This document shows, one piece after another, positions 45,494 through 56,070 of a DNA stretch of 64,000 nucleotides. Source of the DNA: Pseudomonadota bacterium. GTDB lineage: Bacteria; Pseudomonadota; Gammaproteobacteria; Acidiferrobacterales; UBA6901. The stretch is from positions 112,212 through 176,211 of the forward strand of contig DAHXOO010000001.1 of NCBI GenBank assembly GCA_027364845.1, written 5' to 3'. Numbering within the stretch: the stretch's first letter is position 1; every line of letters begins with the position of its first letter. The notes beneath the pieces were generated by a model. It had not been told where the DNA came from and searched no databases. It saw only the letters and a program-made list of their open reading frames with translations. The position numbers and the translations under genes were made by a program.

Positions 45494-46374
45494 TCAGCGC
45501 CGGCGGCTGGCGGAAAGCGTTGCAAGTAACGCACTGCCCATCTCGGCCGGCGACCGCACCGTGACGACGCCCGCAGCTTCCAGGGCGGCGAACTTCTCCG
45601 CCGCCGTGCCTCGCCCGCCGCTGATGATCGCCCCCGCATGCCCCATCCGCCGGCCTGCGGGCGCAGTGACCCCAGCGATGTAGGCAACCACCGGCTTGGA
45701 AACACGCGCGCCGATATAGGCCGCCGCCTCCTCCTCTGCGCTACCGCCGATCTCGCCGACCATCAGGATGGCTTCGGTCTGCGGATCACCCTGAAAAAGT
45801 TCTAGGCAATCGATGAAGCTCGTACCTGGAATCGAATCGCCGCCGATTCCGATACAAGTGCTCTGCCCAAGAGCCAGATCGGTTGTCTGCTGCACCGCCT
45901 CATAAGTCAGCGTTCCAGACCGCGACACAATCCCCACGCTCCCTGGCAAATGGATCGGGCCGGGCATAATGCCGATCTTGCACTCACCGGGGGTAATGAT
46001 GCCAGGACAGTTAGGCCCGATCAGACGGGCGCCCACCTCTCTGACCACCAGTCTGGCCTCGAGCATGTCCCGCGTCGGAATACCCTCAGTGATGCATACG
46101 ATGAGGGCGATGCCAGCGGCGGCTGCCTCGATTATAGCGTCCTTGCAGAAGGCGGCCGGCACGTAGATGACACTGGCATCAACCCCAGTCTCCGCTACCG
46201 CGTCCTTGACCGTGTTGAACACGGGCAGTCCGAGATGGCTGGTGCCACCCTTGCCAGGCGTCACGCCCCCAACCATGCGGGTACCATAGGTGATTGCCTG
46301 CTCCGAATGGAAGGTGCCCTGCTTGCCGGTAAACCCCTGGCAGATCACTCTGGTGTTCTTGTCTACGAGGACGC

Positions 46375-46378
<4 letters not shown>
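45494..46378 (-). CDS. sucD: Succinyl-CoA synthetase alpha subunit
   Basis: SucD binds CoA and carries the phosphohistidine of the TCA-cycle enzyme that makes succinate and [35 protein letters not shown] is the canonical opening, and [23 protein letters not shown] and [26 protein letters not shown] (active-site His in GHAGA) are present. Length 294 is normal. The start overlaps the end of sucC by four bases, the usual coupling that secures a 1:1 ratio. It is the last clear gene of the suc operon. Confidence 0.97.
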
Positions 46379-47541
<1,163 letters not shown>

Positions 47542-47628
47542 GTCAGCTTCATAGAAAGTGTTTCGGTGTCGATTTGCTATTCTACCCCATGGCCATTCAG
47601 CGTACCCTGGCGCGCGCAGCGGTTGCGA

Positions 47629-49068
47629 TCAGCGCCGGCGTGCACGCGCGATATGAATCGCCCGGCCATCTACGGCGAGCGCCGCCTCATGGAAAACTTC
47701 GGACAGCGTCGGGTGTGCAAACATGGTCATCGCCAGATCCTCGCTGCTTGCCGAGAACTGCATGGCAATGACCGCCTGGGCGATCAATTCGGAGCAATGC
47801 GGACCGATCATGTGCACTCCAAGTACACGGTCGGTCGCGGCATCCGCAATGATCTTCACCATGCCCGCGGTATTGCCCAAGGCTAGGGCACGTCCACTAG
47901 CGGAGAACGGGAAAACTCCGACCCGGAAGTTGGTTCCCGCCGCACGCAATGCCTGCTCACTCTTGCCTACCCAGGCTATCTCCGGCAGGGTATAGATAAC
48001 GGAAGGCACAGTATCGTAATTTACTGAGGACTGCTGGCCAGCAATACGCTCGGCGACCATGATTCCTTCCCCCGAACCCTTGTGCGCCAGCATCGGACCG
48101 CGGACCACATCACCAATTGCGTAGACTCCAGGGATATTGGTACGGCACTGCTCGTCCACGTGTATGACTCCCCATTCGTCCAACAGCAGTTCGGTTTCCG
48201 GGGCAAAAAGTCCACGCGTATTCGGACGACGGCCGACAGCCACGATTAGCCTGTCCACAGTCTCACGATGGTCCCCGCCATGATCCTGATACTCCAATTC
48301 GACGTGGTTCTCTAAGATACGGCACCCGAGCACACGTGCGCCCAGACGTATGTCCAGGCCCTGGGAGGTGAATTGGCGCAGTGCCTCACCAGCGACCTGC
48401 GAATCGGTAATCGTGAGGAACTCCGGCTGCGCCTCAAGCAGCACCACCTGGGAGCCAAGGCGCCGCCATACGCTGCCCAGTTCCAGACCAATCGCGCCAG
48501 CGCCGATGATCCCGAGGCGTGCCGGGACCTCGGGAAATTCCAGTGCTCCAGAGGAATCGACTATAAGATCACCGTGCAAGGGTGCAGCGTCGATCTCGGC
48601 CGGAATGGAGCCCGATGCGAGAATAATATTCTCGGCTTCGATCAACTGCCCTTTGCTTTCGCCGTCTTCGTGCACCTCTACCTGTTTTCGTGGTAACAAC
48701 CTCGCGTGGCCTGTCACCCAGGTGATCTTGTGCGACTTGAACAAACCTGCAATTCCCTGGGTGAGCGTGGCGACAACCTTGTCTTTGCGCACCATCATGG
48801 CGTTGAGATCCAGCGTCACGCCGCCACACTTGACGCCATGCATCGAAAACGAACTTTGAGCCTGGTCGTAAATTTCTGAGGACTCGAGCAGCGCCTTGGA
48901 AGGAATGCATCCACTGTTGAGGCAGGTTCCACCCAGAACCGGCCGGTCCTGGCGGTCGCGCCACTGATCAATGCAGGCGGTATTCATGCCTAGCTGGGCG
49001 CAGCGAATGGCTGCGACATAGCCCGCCGGCCCGCCGCCGATTACGACCACATCGAAATGCCTAGCCAT
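47629..49068 (-). CDS. lpdA: Dihydrolipoyl dehydrogenase (E3)
   Basis: FAD enzyme that reoxidises dihydrolipoamide and passes electrons to NAD+. VVVIGGGPAGYVAAIRCAQLGMNTACID is the FAD motif, GGTCLNSGCIPSKALL holds the redox-active disulfide, GAGAIGLELGSVWRRLG the NAD site, and HMIGPHCSELIAQAVIAM with HAHPTLSE-like AHPTLSEVFHEAALAVDG the His-Glu pair at the C-terminus. The ATG at 49068 (MARHFDVVVIGGG) has AAAGGAA upstream and is preferred to the track start 11 codons earlier; length 479. Position between sucB and sucC indicates it serves the 2-oxoglutarate dehydrogenase complex. Confidence 0.96.
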   Translation of the reverse strand: MARHFDVVVIGGGPAGYVAAIRCAQLGMNTACIDQWRDRQDRPVLGGTCLNSGCIPSKALLESSEIYDQAQSSFSMHGVKCGGVTLDLNAMMVRKDKVVATLTQGIAGLFKSHKITWVTGHARLLPRKQVEVHEDGESKGQLIEAENIILASGSIPAEIDAAPLHGDLIVDSSGALEFPEVPARLGIIGAGAIGLELGSVWRRLGSQVVLLEAQPEFLTITDSQVAGEALRQFTSQGLDIRLGARVLGCRILENHVELEYQDHGGDHRETVDRLIVAVGRRPNTRGLFAPETELLLDEWGVIHVDEQCRTNIPGVYAIGDVVRGPMLAHKGSGEGIMVAERIAGQQSSVNYDTVPSVIYTLPEIAWVGKSEQALRAAGTNFRVGVFPFSASGRALALGNTAGMVKIIADAATDRVLGVHMIGPHCSELIAQAVIAMQFSASSEDLAMTMFAHPTLSEVFHEAALAVDGRAIHIARARRR

Positions 49069-49155
49069 CAGCCGCGTTCCTTTATCTGGTTCAGAGCCCA
49101 CGCACCCATCGCCGCTCGAATTGCGGCCTGGTGCTGGGCCGATTCGGAAACCCTG

Positions 49156-50376
49156 CTAAACCTCGAGCAAAATCCGCGCCGGATCCTCAAGTATCTCCTT
49201 GACCGTAACGAGGAAACGCACGGCCTCGCGCCCATCGATGATACGGTGATCATAAGAAAGAGCCAGATACATCATCGGGCGAATCACGACCTGGCCATTT
49301 TCCGCCAATGGGCGATCCTCAATTTTATGCATTCCGAGTATGGCGCTCTGCGGCGGGTTCAGGATCGGCGTGGAAAGCAATGACCCGAATACACCGCCGT
49401 TTGTTATAGTGAAGGTACCTCCGGTTATCTCATCCATGCTGAGTGTACCCTGCTGCGATTTTTGTCCCAGCGCTGCGATCTGCGACTCGATCGCGGCCAT
49501 AGTAAGCGTATCAGCATCACGCAGTATCGGAACCACGAGACCGCGCGGAGAGCTCACGGCGATCCCGACATCATAATAGCCGTGATACACGATCTCGTTG
49601 CCGTCCAGCGATGAATTGATTTCTGGAAACTGCTTCAATGCTTCCACTGCGGCCTTGACGAAGAACGACATATACCCCAGGCGCACCCCGTATTCCTTCT
49701 CGAAACGTTCACGGTAGCGCTGGCGCAGATCCATCACGGGGTGCATGTTGACCTCATTGAAGGTCGTGAGGATTGCGGCCGTACGCTGCGCCGCAACCAG
49801 ACGTTCTGCGATGCGCGCGCGTAACCGGGACATGGGCACGCGCTTCTCAGGGCGGCCGCCTCCGACTTCCGCTGCGGGTGCGGGCACACTGGAGGCGCCG
49901 GAGCGCAATGCCGGCGAAGGCTCCGTCGGAAGCTCCTCGATAAAGCGCAGTACATCCTCCTTCAGGACACGCCCACCCTTGCCGGTTCCGACGAACTGCT
50001 CCTGTCTCAGTCCATGATCGGCAATCAGTTTCTGGGCGGAGGGAGTCAAAATGGGCTGCCTGGCAGACGCCGCTGCGGCCCCAGGCTTCTTGGCACCAGG
50101 CCCCTCATCCACGACTGGCCGGCGATCGCCGGAATCAGCAGGCGCGGCAAGGCGTGCGATGATCTGGCGCGCGACTACCCTCGCACCCTCGCTCTGAAGG
50201 ATTTCCTGGAGTACGCCATCGGCTGGCGCCGGGATCTCAAAAACCACCTTGTCAGTCTCGATATCGGCCAGGATCTCCGAACGCTTTACCGGGTCGCCGG
50301 GACGCTTGCGCCAGTTGACGAGCGTGCCATCGCTAACAGACTCCGGGAAATCGGGTACCTGTACGTCTATCGACAT
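49156..50376 (-). CDS. sucB: 2-oxoglutarate dehydrogenase E2, dihydrolipoyl succinyltransferase
   Basis: E2 core of the complex. The N-terminal lipoyl domain has the lipoylation Lys in [21 protein letters not shown] peripheral-subunit-binding domain ([37 protein letters not shown]) follows a Pro/Ala linker. The catalytic domain includes [33 protein letters not shown] and the C-terminal [37 protein letters not shown] with the DHRxxDG active-site motif. The ATG at 50376 ([13 protein letters not shown]) has GGAGG eight bases upstream; length 406. It starts about 70 bases after sucA. Confidence 0.97.
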   Translation of the reverse strand: MSIDVQVPDFPESVSDGTLVNWRKRPGDPVKRSEILADIETDKVVFEIPAPADGVLQEILQSEGARVVARQIIARLAAPADSGDRRPVVDEGPGAKKPGAAAASARQPILTPSAQKLIADHGLRQEQFVGTGKGGRVLKEDVLRFIEELPTEPSPALRSGASSVPAPAAEVGGGRPEKRVPMSRLRARIAERLVAAQRTAAILTTFNEVNMHPVMDLRQRYRERFEKEYGVRLGYMSFFVKAAVEALKQFPEINSSLDGNEIVYHGYYDVGIAVSSPRGLVVPILRDADTLTMAAIESQIAALGQKSQQGTLSMDEITGGTFTITNGGVFGSLLSTPILNPPQSAILGMHKIEDRPLAENGQVVIRPMMYLALSYDHRIIDGREAVRFLVTVKEILEDPARILLEV

Positions 50377-50444
50377 TATTTGCGCCTCCATCATCTCTGG
50401 CCGTCAGTAAAATCCCAGCGTCGCGATAAGAATCAGCGTTGCAC

Positions 50445-53294
50445 TCATGCCCCGTCCCCGAGCGCTTCGGCAACCAGCGCACGCTGCTGCTGGATATGAA
50501 GCGGCGGATAGCCCACGGCCGGCGCCGCAGATGCCGGCCTGCCGGCATATTCCAGCTGCACCTGTGACGGCAGCACGTTGCGCACATGGTGCTGGCTCGC
50601 GTACCAGGCTCCCTGGTTCCTGGGTTCCTCCTGGCACCAGACAGCGGTCGTGATGTGCGAATAACGATCTAGCTCCGCCTTTAACTCCGCCTCGGGAAAG
50701 GGATAGAGTTGCTCTATGCGAAGGATGACCGTATCGGTACGTTCCTGTTCGCGTCGTCTTTCCAGCAGATCGTAATACACTTTGCCGCTGCACAGCACAA
50801 GGCGCCGCACACCCTCAGGCGCAAGCGCATCGCTTTCCGGAAGTATCGTGTGAAACTTTCCATCGCATAGCTCATCGATCGAACTTGTCGCTAGCCGGTG
50901 CCGCAACAGGCTTTTTGGTGTCATTACGATCAGTGGTTTGCGGCAATTCTGCATCATCTGCCTGCGCAGCAAATGAAACATCTGTGCTGGGGTCGTCGGA
51001 ACACAGATCTGTAGGTTCTGTTCGGCAGCGAGCTGTAAGTAACGCTCCGGGTGCGCCGACGAGTGTTCCGGTCCCTGACCCTCATAACCATGCGGCAGAA
51101 ACAGTGTCAAACCACACAGCCTGCCCCATTTCTGCTCGCCTGCGGTGATAAACTGATCGATCACGACCTGGGCGTTGTTGGCAAAATCGCCAAACTGCGC
51201 CTCCCAGATGACAAGCGTTTCAGGGTCCGTGGTCGCGTATCCATATTCGAACGCGAGCACAGCCTCTTCGGACAATGGCGAGTTGATCACCACGAACGGT
51301 GACAACCCCTCTCCCAGGTGACACAACGGCACATAAGCGCTGCCGTCTCTGACGCTGTAGACCACCGCATGACGGTGAAAGAAAGTGCCACGGGCGCTGT
51401 CCTGTCCGGACAGGCGGACGCGATAACCCTGATCGAGAAGCGTCGCATAGGCCACGGTTTCCGCGAACCCCCAATCGATGGGCAATGCGCCAGCCGCCAT
51501 CTTGCGCCGATTGTCGTAGATCTTGACAACGTTCGGGTGCAGTTCGAATCCTTCTGGAAGCCGTCCCAGCCCGGCCGACAGATCCCGGACAGTCTGCATG
51601 GCCACACGGGTATCGACCTCCGACTTGCAGCTCTTGCCGACAAAGGGCCGCCAGTTCGAGGCGTACGGATAATGGGCCTCTTCCTCGGGAATGAAATCAA
51701 GAGTAACGCGGGCCCCTGCTTCAAGCGCGAGCCGGTAGGACTCGACACTGAGCTGGGGCACGTCCGGGCCGACCACGCCTTCCTCCACGAGCTTCCGGGC
51801 GTACAAAGTGCGTGTCGATAGCTTTTCTCGGATCTTCCCGTACATCAATGGCTGCGTAACCGAGGGCTCATCGGCCTCGCTGTGCCCGTGGCGCCGATAG
51901 CAGACAATATCGATGACAACATCCTTGCGAAACGTAGTGCGGTAATCCAAAGCCACCTGGCCGACAAACAGTACCGCCTCCAGGTCGTCGCCGTTTACGT
52001 GGAAAATCGGCGCGCTCACCATTTTCGCAGCATCAGTGCAGTAAAATGTGGAACGCGCATCCTGCTGTGCGCTTGTAGTGAAGCCGATCTGGTTGTTTAC
52101 AACGATATGGACTGTACCTCTGGTGGAAAAGCTCCGCGACTGGGACATGTTGAAGGTTTCCATCACCACACCCTGGCCAGAGAACGCCGCATCGCCGTGA
52201 ATCAGGACCGGCACTACCTGGATGCCATCCGAGTCGTCGCGACGGTCCTGACGGGCACGCACGGAACCCTCCACCACCGGACCGACGATCTCCAGGTGCG
52301 AGGGATTGAACGCAAGCGCAAGATGCACGGGACCACCCGGGGTGTTGATGTTCGACGAAAATCCCTGGTGGTATTTCACGTCGCCGGAGCGGTCGACGTT
52401 CTTCAAAGCCTTGCCCTCGAACTCCTGGAATAGCTCCGCCGGGGTCTTCCCCATGATGTTGACCAGCACGTTGAGCCGGCCGCGATGGGCCATTCCTATG
52501 ACCATCTCCCTGATGCCATGGCCACCTCCGCGCTGAACTAGGCCGTCGAGCAAAGGAATGAGACTTTCGGCCCCCTCCAAGGAGAATCGCTTCTGGCCCA
52601 CGTACTTGGTATGGAGGAAGTGCTCCAGCCCTTCCGCCGCCGTCACTCGGTCAAACAGGCGCTGCTTGATGTCGTTCGAAAAACCCGTGATTCCGCGGGC
52701 ACTTTCCAAATGGTGCTGGATCCAACGCTTTTCCGCCGTATCGGTGAGATACATGTACTCGGCACCAATGGATCCGCAGTAGGTACGCTGCAAGGTATCC
52801 AGAATGTCTCGCAGGCGTGCCTTTCCCGGCCCCACCAACGAACCGGTATCGAACTCGGTCTCGAGATCCGCCTCGATCAGCCCGTGATGCGCCGGATAGA
52901 GTTCCGGCACATCGGCCATTGGCATCATTTCCAGCGGATCCAGGTTGGCACGCTGGTGTCCGCGGAACCGATATGCGTTGATCAGCTGCAGTACCCGGAC
53001 CTGCTTCTCCCGGTAGTCGGAAGGGGCGGCATCGGCCACCGGCGTGGCCCGACGCGTTGCGTGGGCAAGATGGCGGAAACGCTCGCGAATCTCGGAGTGA
53101 GACACGTCCACGGCGACACCATCAATCCGCGGAAGTCCCTCGAAAAAATGCCGCCATGCAGGGTCGACAGAATCGGGACTGCGCAAGAAGGTTTCGTAAA
53201 GCTGCTCCAGGTATGGTGCGTTGGCGCTGGCCAGCGGCGAGGTTTTCAGCCATATGCTGAAATTTGTATTTTCTTGCGGATCGTCCATCTCCAC
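50445..53294 (-). CDS. sucA: 2-oxoglutarate dehydrogenase E1
   Basis: Thiamine-diphosphate enzyme that decarboxylates 2-oxoglutarate. MVIGMAHRGRLNVLVNIMGK, HQGFSSNINTPGGPVHLALAFNPSHLEIVGPVVEGSVRARQDR, VHIVVNNQIGFTTS, HVNGDDLEAVLFVGQVALDYR and IDIVCYRRHGHSEADEPSVTQPLMY are the ThDP and substrate-binding blocks. The C-terminal transketolase-like part has VYSVRDGSAYVPLCHL and EAQFGDFANNAQVVIDQFI. Length 949 is typical. It is the first gene of the operon sucA-sucB-lpd-sucC-sucD. No sdh genes precede it here. Confidence 0.97.
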   Translation of the reverse strand: MEMDDPQENTNFSIWLKTSPLASANAPYLEQLYETFLRSPDSVDPAWRHFFEGLPRIDGVAVDVSHSEIRERFRHLAHATRRATPVADAAPSDYREKQVRVLQLINAYRFRGHQRANLDPLEMMPMADVPELYPAHHGLIEADLETEFDTGSLVGPGKARLRDILDTLQRTYCGSIGAEYMYLTDTAEKRWIQHHLESARGITGFSNDIKQRLFDRVTAAEGLEHFLHTKYVGQKRFSLEGAESLIPLLDGLVQRGGGHGIREMVIGMAHRGRLNVLVNIMGKTPAELFQEFEGKALKNVDRSGDVKYHQGFSSNINTPGGPVHLALAFNPSHLEIVGPVVEGSVRARQDRRDDSDGIQVVPVLIHGDAAFSGQGVVMETFNMSQSRSFSTRGTVHIVVNNQIGFTTSAQQDARSTFYCTDAAKMVSAPIFHVNGDDLEAVLFVGQVALDYRTTFRKDVVIDIVCYRRHGHSEADEPSVTQPLMYGKIREKLSTRTLYARKLVEEGVVGPDVPQLSVESYRLALEAGARVTLDFIPEEEAHYPYASNWRPFVGKSCKSEVDTRVAMQTVRDLSAGLGRLPEGFELHPNVVKIYDNRRKMAAGALPIDWGFAETVAYATLLDQGYRVRLSGQDSARGTFFHRHAVVYSVRDGSAYVPLCHLGEGLSPFVVINSPLSEEAVLAFEYGYATTDPETLVIWEAQFGDFANNAQVVIDQFITAGEQKWGRLCGLTLFLPHGYEGQGPEHSSAHPERYLQLAAEQNLQICVPTTPAQMFHLLRRQMMQNCRKPLIVMTPKSLLRHRLATSSIDELCDGKFHTILPESDALAPEGVRRLVLCSGKVYYDLLERRREQERTDTVILRIEQLYPFPEAELKAELDRYSHITTAVWCQEEPRNQGAWYASQHHVRNVLPSQVQLEYAGRPASAAPAVGYPPLHIQQQRALVAEALGDGA

Positions 53295-54234
53295 CCACCC
53301 GTTCCCGGCGTATCCCGGAAGACCTCGTCGAGTCTTTCATGCCGACAGAGCTGATCAGATCTCGTGTTTGTTGACGCACTATGGCCACAAAGCCGGTAAA
53401 TCCTCGCAACACCAGGTACGACGATGCGTGCGACGGCTGCGCGTCATCGCGGTCCTGATCGGCTCGTGGCATAAACAATTCGCTGCATGCGCCGGCGATA
53501 ATGCACCACGCCTTCGCCTCAGGATCAAGGCGCCTTGTACGGCTTTCATCTTGCCACCTCTCCCCGTGACAAAGAGGGCATTGGCTGCACCAATAAGACC
53601 GGCGTGGCCTGCAGCATTACTCAAACTGATGATAGGACACCCGAAGTGTCCGCGCTATCCTTGCCGTCGAAGCTTCAAGACCGGGCCGGTTGCATGATTG
53701 AGTGAAGTCTGGCACTGCACGATTTTCTACGCTGGCGGGTTACAGCCGCAACGGCCGCGAACCTCAACAGCGATGCCGCCAAGGGTTCTGTTTGTGACTG
53801 TAGCGACACACCGGCAGTGCCCGGAACCGTACTGCCAGCGGTTCCGCCCTGCTGAATTTCGGTGCCGGAAAAACGGTTTAGACAATTCAGACTCGTACCC
53901 GCCTGTTTGCCTCTGCCCCAGCACCCCTTTTGGCGGCAGGCGCGTCTCGCCTCCACCGGGCGACGCCAGCCCGGGTCGGACCCGACTCCAACTTAGATTG
54001 GTCTCAACGAGACGGACAAAATGCCCGTCATTCTGCTGCCTCCTTGCGCCTTGCACGAACGGGCCTGCACGGATAGGGAAGACTATCCCGCTGACTGCCG
54101 TCGAAGTGCCCTGAAAGAGCGAGAGAACGTGCGGACCCCGCCTCACTTAAGGCATTCACATCGCATCGCGCTACATCGAACCACGCACCTGACCCCACAT
54201 GCCAGCCTGCCGTTTCCAGGCGAATGCGGCTATT
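53295..54234. other. Long intergenic region upstream of the suc operon
   Basis: About 940 bases between gcvR-like and sucA with no supported ORF; minus-strand ORFs of 81 to 139 residues are low-quality and lack motifs. The suc promoter must lie in the left part, but I could not pick a convincing -35/-10 pair. GcvR genes are often followed by bcp, which is absent here. Confidence 0.5.
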
Positions 54235-54768
54235 TCATCCTGGTCGCGCCGGTTCCAGGGTTGCATCGACATTAAGTTCATCACAAAAATCGATAAACTC
54301 GTCGCGCAACCGTCCTATATGCAGATCTGCCGGTACACTGACGGTCATGGTGAGCGAGAACATTGGCGTGCCCGTATGGGCAGCCGGATAAGTCCAGGTG
54401 CTGAGGTCTTCAACATTAATGCCGCGGATGGAGAAGAACTCTGCAACCTTATGCACAATGCCCGGGTGATCTATCGAAACCACATCTACCGCATATGGAA
54501 CCATGCTCGGACGCGGTGCGCGCTCATCCGTCGGCCGGGCAATAATAGCGAGGCCAAGCTTCTTGCCCAGGGCCAGCGCCATGGCCTCGATCTTGCCGAT
54601 GGCATTCCAACTCCCGGAAATCATCAGAATCAAGGCGAATTCCCCGCCCAGAACGGTCATGCGACTATCCTCGATATTGCATCCGCCATCGAGGATGGCA
54701 CGAGACAATTCATTGACGATGCCTGGACGGTCTTGTCCGATCGCGGATATAACTAAGTATTTCTTCAT
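54235..54768 (-). CDS. gcvR: Glycine cleavage regulator GcvR-like, two ACT domains
   Basis: The 177-residue protein consists of two ACT domains: MKKYLVISAIGQDRPGIVNELSRAILDGGCNIEDSRMTVLGGEFALILMISG, then PYAVDVVSIDHPGIVHKVAEFFSIRGINVEDLSTWTYPA. ACT domains bind amino acids. GcvR of E. coli antagonises GcvA to repress the glycine cleavage operon. Many bacteria with this protein lack GcvA control, so the target here is open. It is monocistronic as far as can be seen. Confidence 0.88.
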   Translation of the reverse strand: MKKYLVISAIGQDRPGIVNELSRAILDGGCNIEDSRMTVLGGEFALILMISGSWNAIGKIEAMALALGKKLGLAIIARPTDERAPRPSMVPYAVDVVSIDHPGIVHKVAEFFSIRGINVEDLSTWTYPAAHTGTPMFSLTMTVSVPADLHIGRLRDEFIDFCDELNVDATLEPARPG

Positions 54769-55075
54769 GACGCTACGTGGGTCCTAGCAACACTGTTGGC
54801 AGACACCTGGATCGGGCTGCCTGAAGCCGCCCGCTATCATAGCGCAGGCAGCAACTTGCGCAGCTTTTTCATTGCTGACCGGCGTGTCCGGGACCTTTCC
54901 GCTGGCCTATGGCTACATCAGGGTAAAACGGAAGTCTCCAAAAAGCCCCGGACCATCGAAGGATCCCGCCCTATGGGCTATGCGTTTCAATACCGGCCGC
55001 CTCGCGCAAAAAAATACCGGACCAAACATCATCGGCTGTCGGAATGCATCTCCGCCAGCCGGCACCGGGAACCAC
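54769..55075. other. Intergenic stretch
   Basis: Lies between gcvR-like and the PAP2 gene, both on the minus strand. No gene, repeat or clear promoter recognised; it must hold the gcvR promoter. Confidence 0.5.
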
Positions 55076-55711
55076 TCAACCCGGAATGCGATAGGATTCG
55101 GACGTTGCAATGAGGCCCAGGTTACAGACAAAGCAAACCACGAACCCCAAGTATGCGCCAGCCACCACATCGCTCACGAAATGATAGTTGGTCGCCACCA
55201 AGGCCGTGCCGAGCAGAACCACGCCGGCCACGTAGACCGTTCGATACCGAGGATACTGCTGCCAAAGCGCCGCCGCCAACGCCGTGAACACCGTCATATG
55301 GCCTGATGGAAAACTCGTGTAGCCGGCTCCGCTGTGAAACCAGTGAAATCCGACAAGATGGCGGTGAACCAGCCACATCCTTGGATCGGCGCGTCCGAAA
55401 GCGTACTGCAGCACAGTCTTCACCACGTACGCCAGAGGCACACTGATGCCACAGAGTTGCATAAAGCGCGTATGCACGTTATGAATGCCCTTCGGCATCC
55501 AGACGAACAACACTGTCCAGCAAATAGTCGTGATGACAAGCACGATCGGCAGCAGAAAATCCGGGATGTGCGACGCATATTTGCGCAGCATCACGTGGGA
55601 CATGATTAGCTGGTGGAAGAAAATGGCAGTGCTTGCGTCAAAAAGGAAATAGCCGAACACCGTCAGCAGGGTGGAAAGGAAAAATCCAGCAACCACATGT
55701 GATGCTTTCAT
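55076..55711 (-). CDS. PAP2-superfamily membrane phosphatase
   Basis: An integral membrane phosphatase of the undecaprenyl-diphosphate or lipid-phosphatase type. The three-part motif reads K(VLQYAFG)RADP in place of K-x6-RP, then TSFPSGHMTVFTALAAAL (PSGH), then TNYHFVSDVVAGAYLG with the last His and Asp. Five to six hydrophobic segments surround them. Length is 211. The first motif has Ala-Asp-Pro after the Arg, a mild deviation. Substrate cannot be read; recycling of undecaprenyl diphosphate is one possibility, consistent with the nearby PBP1b gene. Confidence 0.88.
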   Translation of the reverse strand: MKASHVVAGFFLSTLLTVFGYFLFDASTAIFFHQLIMSHVMLRKYASHIPDFLLPIVLVITTICWTVLFVWMPKGIHNVHTRFMQLCGISVPLAYVVKTVLQYAFGRADPRMWLVHRHLVGFHWFHSGAGYTSFPSGHMTVFTALAAALWQQYPRYRTVYVAGVVLLGTALVATNYHFVSDVVAGAYLGFVVCFVCNLGLIATSESYRIPG

Positions 55712-56070
55712 GCTCTGATCCCGATCGGTGCCGCTTCTGAGAAATCCGCGCCGTTGGAGTTGGACGTCGGGTGCGGTGCATTTTACCTACCGGGCTGCTT
55801 TATTGCGAACCAATCACCACTGCACCTCGAAGGCGCACGACCCAGCGCCAGAGGAATACTCGGTATCGCCAGGCGCCGGGATAGCCCCGGTCACACCGAA
55901 GCGGCTAACTGGCATTTTCCGGGACAGCACCACCTCCCGCAGACGTCCGCGACGCCGGTCATCGGATGCGCCGGGCATGGAATCGATCGCGAAGTTATAA
56001 TGCCGGGATTCCGTACTTGGACAGCGCTTCAATCAGATCATGCCTTGCTTAAACAGCCTGTGAAGACCTT
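55712..56070. other. Divergent intergenic region PAP2 / mrcB
   Basis: Must hold both promoters. No supported ORF; the plus-strand ORFs ending at 56000 and 56074 lack ribosome sites and motifs. Confidence 0.5.
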